64,000 nucleotides of DNA from Chelydra serpentina (GCA_037349315.1 JBAIAC010000001.1:39494001-39558000), one strand, 5' to 3'. Shown: positions 22,271-33,519, numbered from the stretch's first letter. The notes: generated by a model not told the origin, from the letters alone. Program-made: numbers and translations.

Positions 22271-23554
22271 ATGGAGCCCTCCGCGATTATCGCAGCTGTC
22301 CTGTCCGTAGCCAACAACTCGCGCCTTATAGCGCACCTTTTCCAGACTCTGATGCAGAGAAATCGGGAGAGGAGACAACGTAATCTCCGGGAGTACTTAA
22401 ACTCTGAAAGGGGCATTGATCTCTTGCAAAGCGCTGGACCCCGGCCCCTAGACATCATGGTGGCAATGGGTCATGTTGATCCCGTGGAACGGCGATGCTG
22501 GGCAAGGGAAACAAGCACTGACTGGTGGGACCGCATAGTGCTGCAGGTATGGGATGAGTCCCAGTGGCTGCGAAACTTTCGGATGCGTAAGTGCACTTTT
22601 ATGGAACTTTGTGAGTTGCTGTCCCCTGCCCTGAAGCGCCAGGACACCCGGATGCGAGCTGCCCTCAGTGTCCAGAAGCGAGTGGCCATAGCCCTGTGGA
22701 AGCTTGCAACCCCTGACAGCTACCGGTCAGTAGCGAACCAATTTGGAGTGGGCAAGTCTACCGTGGGGGTTGCTGTGATGCAGGTAGCCCGTGCAATCGT
22801 TGACCTGCTGTTCCAGAAAGTAGTGACCCTGGGAGATGTGCAGGCGATCATAGATGGCTTCGCTGCAATGGGATTCCCAAACTGCGGTGGGGCCATAGAT
22901 GGGACACACATCCCTATCCTGGGACCGGAGCACCAGGGCGGCCAGTATATTAACCGAAAGGGCTATTTTTCTATGGTTCTGCAAGCACTAGTGGACCACA
23001 AAGGACGTTTTACGAACATCAATGTTGGGTGGCCAGGCAAGGTTCATGATGCTCGTGTTTTCAAAAACTCTGGTCTGTTTAGACGCCTGCAACAGGGGGT
23101 TTATTTCCCCGACCACAAAATCACTGTTGGGGATGTGGAGATGCCAACAGTGATCCTGGGGGACCCTGCCTACCCGCTAATGCCATGGCTCATGAAGCCA
23201 TACACGGGAGCCCTGGACACTGAAAAGGAGCTCTTTAATTACCGCCTGAGCAAGTGCAGAATGGTGGTGGAGTGTGCCTTTGGCCGTCTCAAGGCAAGAT
23301 GGCGAAGCTTACTTACTCGCTGCGACCTCAGCCCTAAAAATATCCCCATTGTGATTGCAGCGTGCTGTGTGCTCCACAATCTCTGTGAGATCAAGGGGGA
23401 GACATTTATGCAGGGCTGGGAGGTTGAGGCAAATCGACTATCAGCAGATTACGCTCAGCCAGACACCAGAGCCATTCGAAGATCACAGCGGGAGGCGGTG
23501 CGCATCCGGGAAGCTTTGAAAGCTCGCTTCCAGACAGAGCGGGTTAACCATTGA
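22271..23554 (+). CDS. Harbinger DDE transposase, 427 aa
   Basis: A PIF/Harbinger transposase of the DDE superfamily-endonuclease type, related to vertebrate HARBI1. It cuts and reinserts the element in the nucleus, working with the MYB-like partner. A GTG lies six bases upstream in frame, but the ATG at 22271 is the likely start. An N-terminal helix-turn-helix-like region contains SYRSVANQFGVGKSTVGVAV (residues 150-169). Catalytic candidates are Asp210 in GAIDGTHIP, Asp298 in ILGDPAYPL and Glu334 in VVECAFGRLKARW, with 35 residues between the last two. HDARVF at 259-264 is also family-typical. About 430 residues is a normal length. There are no stops or frameshifts. A weak AGTAAA lies about 120 bases downstream. 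Confidence 0.95.
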   Translation: MEPSAIIAAVLSVANNSRLIAHLFQTLMQRNRERRQRNLREYLNSERGIDLLQSAGPRPLDIMVAMGHVDPVERRCWARETSTDWWDRIVLQVWDESQWLRNFRMRKCTFMELCELLSPALKRQDTRMRAALSVQKRVAIALWKLATPDSYRSVANQFGVGKSTVGVAVMQVARAIVDLLFQKVVTLGDVQAIIDGFAAMGFPNCGGAIDGTHIPILGPEHQGGQYINRKGYFSMVLQALVDHKGRFTNINVGWPGKVHDARVFKNSGLFRRLQQGVYFPDHKITVGDVEMPTVILGDPAYPLMPWLMKPYTGALDTEKELFNYRLSKCRMVVECAFGRLKARWRSLLTRCDLSPKNIPIVIAACCVLHNLCEIKGETFMQGWEVEANRLSADYAQPDTRAIRRSQREAVRIREALKARFQTERVNH

Positions 23555-24241
23555 CTGCTACACTTCCGTAAACAGATACTGGACCTTCCCCTGTCCCTTT
23601 ACACATGTCCCGTTGCCCATCCTCCCATTACCAACCCCCTTCCCCCTCCTTGGTTCAACGCTGTAAAGTCACAGTAAAGGAAAGATTTTTTTGTGTGAAC
23701 CTTTTCCTGTACTTCTTATTGGGTAATGATTATCACCGTGGAGGCATACGGTGGTTGGGGGGCGGTTTGGTTGGGGGACACTTTCCTTCAAAGGGGAAGC
23801 TCTTTACCCTGCCCAAAGCGCAGTGCCAAGAGGTGTTCCGCTTGCTTAAAGGGACAATCAACCTCTCCTAATCCCATGTGTGTGTGGTGTTGTCTATGTG
23901 CCTTTTACGTTGTGACTATCGCCTACGGATCCCACGGTGCACTGATCTATCCAGCAGGCTACTGTCAGCCGCAAAAGATCAGCGACCACCCTCCCCAAAC
24001 ATAAAGTGCACCACCCAACCCCCAATCCCCAGGTTTACAACGTATAAACCTGCACAACGAAGGAAAGGTGTGCTTAATGCATGCAATGTGTACTGTGCTT
24101 GTCACTTCAGCAGTTACCCTGTGTGCACCCTCGTTTCTGCTCCCATTATCTGCACTTACAAAACATGTTAACCACTACCCAGACATACAAACGGTCCCAT
24201 TTAAAACACTCAGGGAAACAATGATGAACCAAAAAACCAGA

Positions 24242-24247
24242 TTTATT
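24242..24247 (-). terminator. Poly(A) signal for the MYB-like gene
   Basis: TTTATT on the plus strand is AATAAA on the minus strand, about 79 bases past the minus-strand stop at 24326. Position and orientation fit the 3' end of the MYB/SANT-like transcript. Confidence 0.6.
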
Positions 24248-24325
24248 CAACAGAACAGTAACTTAACATGGGACCTGGGAAGGGAGGTGCTCAGGGGTGC
24301 TGCTGGATGGAGAGGAGGGAAAAGT

Positions 24326-26868
24326 CTAAGGTTTAGGGAATGACAGCCTTCTACTACTGCAGCGGTCTGCAGGGGTGGATTGAGTATTTCCACGCACCCT
24401 GGCTCCCCTTGTCCTAGTGACTTTTGGGGAGGAAGCCACTGGACTTGGTGGTGGGGGAGGGCGGCTTGAAAGAACATACAGAGGTGCTCTTTCCTCATGT
24501 CTCCTGTCCTGGAGAACATCCACTAGGCGCCGGAGCGTGTCTGTTTGCTCCCTCATGATTCCCAGCATTGTTTGGGTCGCCTGCTGATCCTCCTGCCGCC
24601 ACCTGTCCTCGCGCGCTTCAGCCCTCTGCTCCCGTTCCCTGGCTGCTCGCTCGTACCGTGCAAACTCCTCTCTGCGGTGTGCCGCCTCCCTCTGTGACAG
24701 CATCATTAATTCTGAGAACATGTTGTCCCTGGTTCTCTTTTTGCGCCGCCTTATCTGGACTAGGCCGTGGGTGGGAGAAGCACGGGTTGGGTGGGAGACA
24801 CTCACAGCTGTGGGATAAATGAAAGGGAGTGAATTCCTCAGAATGATACTTTTTCAAGAACAATGACCATACTCTTTCACCGTGAATAGGACCAAACACA
24901 GTGCCTATCACATGTACACATACTACAAGGTCAAATACTATGCCTTAAGGCTGAATGAGTGTCTGGGGTCCCGGTATACGGATCCCAGAAGCCTTGCCGT
25001 ACACAGAAAATCACCTCTCTGAAAACCACGGTAAGGTGCTGACTTAGGACTGCTGCGAGATTGCTTCACAGCAGTGCTCTACTCCCATGTCTCCCTCAGT
25101 GTTCCTGGTGGCGGGCAGGAAATGCTGCTGGCCAAACCGATAATCTACAGCGGCTGTCCTAAACCACCCCCCAGTCCGCGTTGCCGCTCCAGGGAACCAA
25201 AAATGCCCACGAACCGCCCAGCATGAACGGCTCGCCTACCCTTCCCCGCCCTCCGCGTGGCTGCTCCAGGGAACCAAAAATGCCCGCGAACCGCTCAGCA
25301 TGAACGGCTCGCCTACCCTTCCCCCCGCTCCGCGTGGCTGCTCCAGGGAACCTAAAATGCCCGCGAACCGCTCAGCGTGAACGGCTCGCCTACCCTTCCC
25401 CCCCCTCCGCGTGGCTGCTCCAGGGAATCTAAAATGCCCGCGAACCGCTCAGCGTGAACGGCTCGCCTACCCTTCCCCCCCCTCCGCGTGGCTGCTCCAG
25501 GGAACCAAAAGTGCCCGCGAACCGCTCAGCGTGAACGGCTCGCCTACCCTTCCCCCCCCTCCGCGTGGCTGCTCCAGGGAACCAAAAATGCCCGCGAACC
25601 GCTCAGCATGAACGGCTCGCCTACCCTTCCCCCCCCTCCGCGTGGCTGCTCCAGGGAACCAAAAATGCCCGCGAACCGCTCAGCATGAACGGCTCGCCTA
25701 TCCTATCCCCGGTTTAGCGTTGCCGCTCCCTGGGACTGTCCCTACCCGCGCACCGATATGTGGTACTGGTTTTGCTCCCGACACACTACCACCACGCGTT
25801 ACCGTAAACAGCCGGGTGTCTGTCTGTAAGGGGAAAAGGAAGCATGCAGTATACTAATTATACCACTCATTCGAACCAGGACCCCATGACTGATATCACT
25901 CTGATGAGGATTACGGAGACAGAGAAAGAGTGCATGCTGCGTCAATGCAAGCAAACCCCGGGGCCGTATGCTGCCATGCTATGCAAGGCAATGATACCAG
26001 AGTACCTGCTGCTTGCATGGCGCGGGAAAGTATCCTACCATGGAGGAGACAATAAGGCAGCTCTCCCAGTGAACGTGCTAAACAAACTATCGCTGTACCT
26101 GCAAGACAGCTTCTCTGAGATCTCTGCTGGTGATTACACCTCTATCCCCATACATATTGACAGACTTTTCGAATAGTTGCACGGGAAAGCGACTCAAAGC
26201 TGAAGCGCATAAGGCCAATGAAGCCACAGTTACAGAGCGCTATCACACCATAACTATTGTATTGAAAATAAATGTCTAACACACTGACCTGATGATCCCT
26301 CTCCTGATTCCTGGTCAGGAATGCTGGCTTGGGAGTGTTCGAAGGGCAGCGCAGTCAGGGTGAGGAATAGTTCCTGGCTGTCGGGGAAATCTCCAGGGTG
26401 ACCACTTTCGATCGCTTCGTCCCCCTGCCCTCCATCCTCTTCTTCGCCGTCAGCGAAAACCTCCTCCGATGTGTCCGTAGAATGGACCCCGTCATCGGTG
26501 TCCACGGATACTGGCGGGGTAGTTGTTGCCGCACCACCGAGCATGGCGTGCAGTGCCTCGTAAAATCGGCAAGTCTGAGGCGCTGAGCCGGAGCGTCCGT
26601 TGGACTCTTTGGTCTTTTGGTACGCCTGACGTAGCTCCTTGATTTTGACGCGGCACTGCGTAGCATCCCGGCTGTACCCTCTCTCCGTCATAGCCTGGGA
26701 AATCTTTTCGTAAATTTTGGCATTCCGTCTTTTTGAACGGAGCTCGGCTAGGATTGATTCATCGCCCCACACAGCAATGAGATCCAAAACCTCACGATCA
26801 CTCCATGTTGGAGCTCTCTTTCTATTCACCGATGGCATCGAAACCACCGCTGTAGAGCTCTGCATCAT
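24326..26868 (-). CDS. MYB/SANT-like Harbinger accessory protein, two exons, about 353 aa
   Basis: This is the DNA-binding partner of the transposase. In known systems it carries the transposase into the nucleus and helps bind the ends. Exon 1 is 26868-26289 and exon 2 is 24807-24326. The intron starts with GTCAGTG and ends TTATCCCACAG, and the join keeps the frame (phase 1, creating an Ala codon). The trihelix MYB/SANT-like domain covers about residues 18-110: TWSDREVLDLIAVWGDE, then QCRVKIKELRQAYQKTKESN and TCRFYEALHAML. An acidic linker follows, with FPDSQELFLTL. Exon 2 has a basic RRRKKRTRD and a long Arg/Glu-rich coiled coil (about residues 219-290), probably for dimerising. The start could also be at 26865 or 26838. 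No disabling change is seen. Confidence 0.88.
25193..25731. repeat. Minisatellite, seven 77-bp units
   Basis: Units begin at 25193, 25270, 25347, 25424, 25501, 25578 and 25655. Each starts with GGAACC (GGAATC in the fourth) and includes GAACCGCTCAGCATGAACGG, a C-rich run and CCGCGTGGCTGCTCCAG. The middle units differ at only a few bases, mainly CATGAACGG versus CGTGAACGG, while the last unit has diverged in its second half. It lies within the intron of the MYB-like gene. Because 77 is not a multiple of three, the long ORFs across it are artefacts of repetition. Confidence 0.95.
25844..26176 (+). CDS. Unknown 110-aa ORF nested in the MYB-like gene intron
   Basis: I do not recognise this protein. 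It is an unbroken ATG-to-TAG frame of 110 codons, entirely within the intron of the minus-strand MYB-like gene, on the other strand. An AATAAA lies 90 bases downstream at 26267-26272. The predicted product is soluble and mixed-charge, with no signal peptide or membrane segment, and includes GPYAAMLCKAMIPEYLLLAW and VNVLNKLSLYLQDSFSEI. It could be a third transposon protein, an exon of a longer plus-strand transcript, a captured host fragment or a chance frame. Codon-like composition and the poly(A) signal favour a real gene, but only weakly. Confidence 0.4.
   Translation: MQYTNYTTHSNQDPMTDITLMRITETEKECMLRQCKQTPGPYAAMLCKAMIPEYLLLAWRGKVSYHGGDNKAALPVNVLNKLSLYLQDSFSEISAGDYTSIPIHIDRLFE
26267..26272 (+). 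terminator. Poly(A) signal downstream of the nested ORF
   Basis: A canonical AATAAA on the plus strand, 90 bases beyond the stop of the nested ORF and just before the donor site of the minus-strand MYB-like gene. It could end a transcript of the nested ORF or a longer plus-strand transcript starting at the transposase. Confidence 0.45.
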
Positions 26869-27239
26869 TGCCAGTGCTGCTGAGCTCGCCACAATGTCCA
26901 AAGAGGAAATGGGATTCAAAATGGCCACAGAGGAAAAAGCATTCAAATTTTCGCGGGGATTTCTCTGAGTGGCAGGTCAGAGCATCCGAGTACAAAATAC
27001 TGCCCTGAGCGTCCACCGAGTGGTGCACTGTGGGATAGCTCCCGGAGCTATCAGCATCGAATTCCGTCCACAGTACCTCGCATTCGACATGCCCATTTCG
27101 AATTTGGCGCTACTCCCCTCGTCAGGGTGGAGTACCGAAATCGATTCAAGGAGCCCTTACTGTCGAAATAAACTGCTTCCTAATGTGGACGGGTGAGGGA
27201 TTACATCGAGTTAACGCTGATAAATTCGACATAAAGTCC

Positions 27240-27256
27240 TAGTGTAGACCTGGCCT
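27240..27256 (-). repeat. Harbinger right terminal inverted repeat
   Basis: On the minus strand it reads AGGCCAGGTCTACACTA, pairing with the left end. TAA follows directly at 27257-27259. Confidence 0.8.
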
Positions 27257-27279
27257 TAATGTTCAGATCTGACTAACCA

Positions 27280-27435
27280 TTTTGGGTGCCTACATTTTTG
27301 AGTGCCCAACCTGAGTCACTTTAAAGGGGTCTGATTTTCAGCAGTGCTGCATGCCCACCTGCAGACTATCAGGCCCCCTTAAAAGTGTGTCAATGTTGTG
27401 AACCCCAAAATGGAGGTGCCCAAGAACCATTCATC
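27280..27435. repeat. Old palindromic repeat
   Basis: The left arm starts CCATTTTGGGTGCCTAC and includes CACTTTAAAGGGGTCTGAT. The right arm contains ATCAGGCCCCCTTAAAAGTG and ends CCCCAAAATGG, so the two arms are imperfect inverted repeats around a short centre. It resembles an ancient non-autonomous DNA element, and I cannot name the family. Confidence 0.5.
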
Positions 27436-28046
27436 ACTGCTGATGATGTAGCCCATTGCATCTGGGAAACTGTCTTTCCCTCTGAGATCAGCTGGAACAT
27501 TTGAGCTGACAGTCCTTAGTCTGGTATGTATGTGGGCTGGGGACAGTGTATTCTGAATGAAGGGGCCTCGGTCCTGGATTTTAGTTGCAGCCTTGTGGCC
27601 TATGCTGTTCTTTAAATTCCAAAATCCACCTCTGGGCAGAATAAAGGAACTACTAGCCCTTTGGCTGTATTAATACAAACAAAGAACCTTTATAATAAGA
27701 ATAATTCTACATGCATAGAATTGGTTTGTTTAGAAATCTGGAAATCTAAGACCACTATTGGGACTGTTGGTCTTCCAGTTGGTTTTTTTGTAGGGCTGGT
27801 CTCACAACTGCACTGGGCATTGTTTGAATGTTTAATGGTTGGCGATGGCTTCATGGAGAAGCTGGAGCACCATGTACTTACTCCACTTAAGTTAACAGTT
27901 TTACTCCGGCATAATACTGATGTATCTAAGCATAACTGACTGTTTCATGAATTGTAAAGTATCTTCCAGTGCAAAGTACCAGCTAGTCACTTAAGCAATA
28001 AAGACAGAGCATTAGTACTCTTCTTGTACTGTAGTTGCTGTTCTCT
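27436..28046. other. Unrecognised DNA
   Basis: No gene or repeat recognised. The 92-codon ORF at 27661-27939 has no known domain. Confidence 0.35.
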
Positions 28047-28425
28047 AACGTTATGTCTACACTACACACTCACTTATGGAGGCGCGTAGAGTACGGACAC
28101 TGAGTCTGGGTGTAAATAGTAGTATAGATGGTGAGGGATTCCTTAGGAAAGAAGAGTAAAGACACACACATCAGAACCTTAGGTTATATACCCCACTCAG
28201 CTCTCTGCATGCCCAAGTGGTGCCTCCTCCATCTACATGCCTATTTTTAGCAGTTTAGTGTCCTGCTGCATCCTTGCTGCCAAAGGCTTTCTCAGCTGCA
28301 GGGACCCGCAGGAGCCTTTCTCTGCCACGTGTAGCTACACATGAAGGTGTGGACACAACCTGATTTTCAGTGTGGCGTGTAGCTACACATACCCTACACG
28401 CTACCAATATAGACAAAGAGATTGT
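28047..28425. mobile_element. Possible Harbinger-like MITE
   Basis: The left end GTTATGTCTACACTACACAC matches the terminal motif of the intact Harbinger element. Near the right end, read on the minus strand, TTTGTCTATATTGGTAGC is a looser match. The interior carries two copies of the palindrome TGTAGCTACA (near 28330 and 28380). The target duplication is not clear, so the exact ends are uncertain. Confidence 0.45.
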
Positions 28426-31400
28426 CCTGTGATTCATAATTCAATCAGGGAGAAGTGTGCTACAGGCTGGTTACCTGATCCGCAATGTGATATGAAGAGA
28501 TGAAAGCACCTCTAAGCTGCAACATTGCTAGAACATGTGCTGTCAGAAATGAGAATCATGAAACCACTAGTAAAACATACACAGGAAATTCCTACAAGGA
28601 GCAACATCTCACGAAAAGAGATGGTTCATGTTTATACTTTAGAGTAAAGAATCTTAGGGGCTTCTGAGTTTCCTCTAACCAAATCTATCTCAGATGTTCA
28701 GCTACATACTCTACTGAATCAATGTGTCTCATCTTTCTATATTGTGGAAATTATGAAGTCACATTTATTTGAAGGATCATATACTAAACCAGACACAATC
28801 TATTTATTTGTGAGTTAGGAATGCATCATTCCTTTTTAAGGTGCACCATAAGTGATTAAAAAAATAAACTAGACAGGGGACATCCCTACTTGATATATTT
28901 AATTTGTTTATCTTTTATTATTTAGACTTTATTTCTCTGGAAAATGACCCAAAGAATACTGCTGCCATAAAATCCATTGAGAACGAAGGAATAAATAGTA
29001 AAGATTTTAGAGGACTGTAGTGTTTATTTTAACATTGCTTCTGGGATGAAAAGTCAAAATTTCCCATGCAATGAAAATTCTGAAATATTTTGTTTTGGAA
29101 ACATTAAAACAATCTTATCAAAGAGTGTTGTTTCAATCATACTGAAATGTTATAATATAAATTATGTAGAGAAATGGTCTTAACATTAGAAGTTACAAAA
29201 ATTACAGTAAAAATGAAACAAAAAGAGAAAGCAGAAACAAAAAAACAAGTCAAAGTTGAATTCTAATTGCAATGTTTTCCCTAGAAAATTTAGTTGAAAC
29301 TGGCACACTCCTGTGAAACATTTGAATTGTGACAAAACAGCATTTTTGGAAGGAAAATTATTTTGTTTAAATTAATTTTGACCAGTTCTACTCTGCAGGT
29401 CTTGTAGCATGCACTTAGATTAACGCCACAAAGTTTGTCATTGACAAGACAGGAACTGCAAGTGGGATGTAAATAATCAAAGACGTTTACATTCTTTGCA
29501 GGATGGAACAAAATAATCGCCAATTAGACCATAGCTGGTGTCGCAAATGGGACATGGCTGGGGGAATAGCTATTCTTTTTCTTGTTGACATTCCTACCCA
29601 CTTGGGAGAGAATTTTTATAGAATCTCTTTTTCATTGTATACTTTAATGAAACCCCAAAGCACAGTGAGGCACAGGCACCCACTACTCCAACTCATTTTC
29701 TCAGTGAACCTGCCTCTGTGGTCAGTTTGTCTAGAGTCTGCTGTGTGACTCCCAGAAACTCGGGGGACACAACAGACCGTCAATATGCCTCAAGATGGTC
29801 TCTGTGCTTCACACAAACTCTTCTTACAGAATCCCCTTTGAATTTCACACTTTATTCAAAAGCAATGTGCACATCTGAATGCAAAGCTATATGAACCCTC
29901 TTACGAGCAAACTTTTTGGTCTCTTTTCCTGCTTGAGAATGGTCCGTGAATCAATGAGAATTTTCCTAGAATTGTTCATTGTATAAAATTGTTTGCTGAA
30001 CATTTTTAACAAGCCTCTTGGAACCGGTGTGGTTTTCTTCTCTAACTGTTTGAAGAAATATTCCTTCCTGTGTTGGGTCATTGGAATTCAGTAGTTGGTT
30101 TATGTGAGTGGTGATCTAAATCATATGGCATAGCTTCCCTTCCCTAATTGGATGGCCAAATTTTTATAAGCAGGAGGGTTGCCCAAACAAATAACAGAGG
30201 GATAGACAGATAGAGAAAAATACTTTAGGAAAAGAGCTTGCCGGCCTAGGGAATTTCAGGACACTTTAAATCTCTTCCGGTTTTTTCATACGACTTAGGC
30301 ACTTTTGAAAATTTATGCTGAATACTTAAAAATAGCGGGGGTCCTTTCTGAAAGAAAGAATCACCGAGCCAAATTTATTAGCTGCCTAGCTTATTTTACA
30401 TTCAGTTTTCTTGCGTCACAGTCACTCCAGATAACTGCAAGTACAAGCAGTCATATTTGATGTGATGGTTCTGCTCAGATATTTGTCTAGCTACACCTCT
30501 GGACAAGGGGTTCGGGAAGTTGTGTGTATTCTTATATACAAAAGAACCCACCCTATATGCCTGCTATATATATAGATTTATATGCACTGGGCTCATTTTA
30601 TGTTACATCCTCATTTACAAACCACTCATTCCATGGTGCTATTTGTGAAAGGTCCATTCGCATACTTTATCCATTTCATTTCATTCAGTTACATGAATAT
30701 CAGTAGGACACTAATGGAAGAATGAGGCCATATTTTGAGGGTTGATGTTTATTTATGTGGAATAGAGGTCTTCATAGCCTAGAATCATACTTAAAATAAT
30801 GTTAAATTGAGTGTTTTCCTTATGAACAATTAAATGAAACTATGATCGATTCAAATAATTGTGAGAAGTGCCATTTTTATTTTGATAAAATGTTCGCAAA
30901 CTCTTCAAAAACATTTTCGCTCAGCTGTGTCTGAAACCCTCCCTGTTGCCTGGAGAAAGTTGATGCAGTGCCAGAAAGACATGACGGCTTCCTACGCTGT
31001 TCTGTTTTTTCTAACAGCCAGCCCTTCCGGTCCACTGTCACCAGCACTGTAAATTAACACAGGCACAAATTGTAGCAGCAGATACTTTTATTAAACTATT
31101 TGTTTACTGGAGTCATTAGCTACGGCTACCGCATTTAAAAAAAGCAGCATGATTACAGTTTTATTCTCGGTCTTCTAGGAGAATGAAGAAAGCCACTGAC
31201 CCTCGCTTTGACTCTTTCCTGAGCCTCAATAGCTACTAGAATCCAAATTATCTTGCATCTAGTCCCTAATAATATGAAAGATTCATCACCTTGCTCTCAG
31301 TACCTTCAAAATTCACTGTGTTCAGTGACTGGCGGTATGCTTGGATAGAAATGAAGCAGTAGGACAGCATGCCTGTCTGGTTTACCACTAGATTACAGCA

Positions 31401-33519
31401 ACATTTACTGTGTATGGAACACGCCCATGTTAAAGATGTTCACACCTGGGATGACTCACACATGTGAGCTTCAAGAGCCCTCACCTCTCTCTCATGGAAT
31501 CATTTAACTTTCTGAATACATCAATGAAAACCTGTGGAGGTGAGGAATTCATCAATGAACTTCTGCAGTGCTGAGGTGATGCTCTTCAAAAAGAGGAAAG
31601 GAGAGACCAAACTATCAAGTAAGGGTGCATAACTAAACCTTTGAGAGTCTCAAGGAAATATTAAAAGACAGAGAAGAGAGCAAAACTTATAGGGAGATTT
31701 GTTTCCAGATGTGGGTGACTGATGACTCTTGTGGTGCCAATGGGCTCCCCAAAAAGGGCAGAGGTGATTACTCAATACTATATTATACTGCACAGAACAG
31801 TGAGAAAATCTAGTACTTTAATCTGAGAGGATGCTGTTAGAGTTGCCAGCAATAACTGAGTTGTGTGGTTTGGATGGGGGTTAGATTTCCAGTTCTGCTT
31901 CTTATTTCAAAATGTGAATAAAACAGTATTGCTGTCAGAATCCTTAAGGACTACTCGAAAGCCAAAAATGTAACAACCAAGTAGATGCAGTTATAAGATA
32001 GGCTATCTATAGTACAGTATAAAGAAAATTTCCCCAGAAAATAGGGATGGATGTAGTTCTTGTACTGGTGTAAAACTCATGTAACTCCATTATTTCGGTG
32101 GAGTCACTCCTGATTTATAGTGGCATGAGATTAGAAGCATGCCCTAAGCATAAAGTAACATCAGAAAATAGTCAATTCCCTTGCACTTCATAGTTATTTT
32201 AGTAACACTGCCCTTTTTTGGAAATGTGTAGATTCTGACTCAGGATAACCTCTATTGTATGAATCAGTGTGTTGCGTTGATATTCAGAGCCAAAATAAAT
32301 CTAGTTTATGAAATTCTCCCTGAGCTGAGCAGACATTTTAAATGGCATGGACTGGATCTCTTGCAACAGGCAGAGGTCAGGAATTAACTGGAAGATGAAT
32401 TTGTATAGTATTTGATATTTGCTAACTTATGCACATCTAGTACTGAATTGGTATTGGATATGACATATGCTTTATAAAACAAGGTACTCGTATTAATCTT
32501 ACACCAATGACTGTACAATGATCGGTTGATTTGTTTGACACCTAACCAGTTTGCAAAGTGTAATGTGCATCTGAGAAAGCGCTGTGAAAATATCCCAGTT
32601 TGAATATCTTTTGTTGTATTTGCTTACATTCATGTACCGGGAATATTCTAGCAAATACGTTTTCTGACTGGTATGTTGGGAAATGTTTGGTGAATGTTGG
32701 AGACAAATATTTTATTTATAATCGTTATTTCTTTGCTTGCTATCCGGAGCTCTGAACACCTCTGTGGAGGGATTAGTGTTAAAGGGGCAACTGGATGAGC
32801 ACACCCTGCCGGCCAGGAAAATGGTCTCCTTTTATGTTTGACAGCATACAAACGGAGAAAATCAGATAAAATATATAACATTACATACTTTTGCTGGGAG
32901 ATTGCAACATAACTACTTCATTTATTAGAAATCAGAATGATAACACAGGAACCCTAAAACAGAGCGAGACAAAGCAGGCTGCTCCTTAAACACAGCACCT
33001 CACTCTAGATAGCAGTTAGTATGAAGACAGCCAATTTGGCTCAGATCACACCCTTCCTTATATATCCTCCTAGCCTGCAAGCAGGACCTGGAAAATCCCT
33101 GACATTTAAAGTGATAGCTTATAATTTAAAAACCATTTTTATATGCTCCACATCTCCTCGCAGGCCTGTGTAAGGCTAGTACAGAAGGCCACATTTAGAC
33201 AGGCTGGGGATGGGCTAGAAAGAGACTTAGATAATGTTTGTAGTAGAAAAATGCCTAGGGACCCCAACTGAGATCAGGCCCCCGTAGTATAGTCTGTACA
33301 AACAGACTAAAATAGTTCAAAGAGACAAGACAGACACAGGATTTAGGGGATATAATACAAGGGTAGAGTGAGCAGAATGATGGTCTATAGATAATATAAT
33401 GTCAAAGATCCTTGTTCATACAGATCCAGTGAGCCCTAGTGCCCCAGGCAACTGCGATTAAGGGGCTGCGACAGTTATTGTATTTCTCCTACCTAAGCAT
33501 CACTTACATACAGTCTGAA
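28426..33519. other. AT-rich DNA without a recognised gene
   Basis: About 5 kb with no recognisable exon. ORFs are short and without domains. An old palindromic piece of cycle A lies at about 32040-32140, containing GTGGAGTCACTCCTGATTTA. A T- and A-rich background and short TATATA runs (near 30565) are typical of intergenic or intronic turtle DNA. Confidence 0.4.

Larger units (their letters stand above)
21893..27256. mobile_element. Full-length Harbinger DNA transposon, genes apparently intact
   Basis: A 5.36-kb element flanked by the 3-bp duplication TAA (21890-21892 and 27257-27259). Its ends are short inverted repeats sharing GTCTACACTA (21899-21908, and on the minus strand 27249-27240). 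It encodes an unbroken DDE transposase on the plus strand and a two-exon MYB/SANT-like protein on the minus strand, which face each other. Both are needed for transposition in known PIF/Harbinger systems. A third plus-strand ORF and a minisatellite lie in the MYB intron. Many CpG sites survive, in contrast to the AT-rich flanks, which suggests a young insertion. Confidence 0.92.

Noticed and set aside
22471..22984. Minus-strand ORFs inside the transposase
   Set aside because: Antisense shadows of an intact, recognisable transposase frame.
24568..24822. Plus-strand ORF over MYB exon 2
   Set aside because: Shadow of the coiled-coil coding exon on the other strand.
25193..25731. Possible CRISPR-like array
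   Set aside because: Units are contiguous and nearly identical over the full 77 bp, with no unique spacers, in a vertebrate transposon.
25411..25857. Three overlapping plus-strand ORFs with Pro/Arg-rich repeats
   Set aside because: They are the 77-bp minisatellite read through; the period is not a multiple of three, so all frames stay open without coding.
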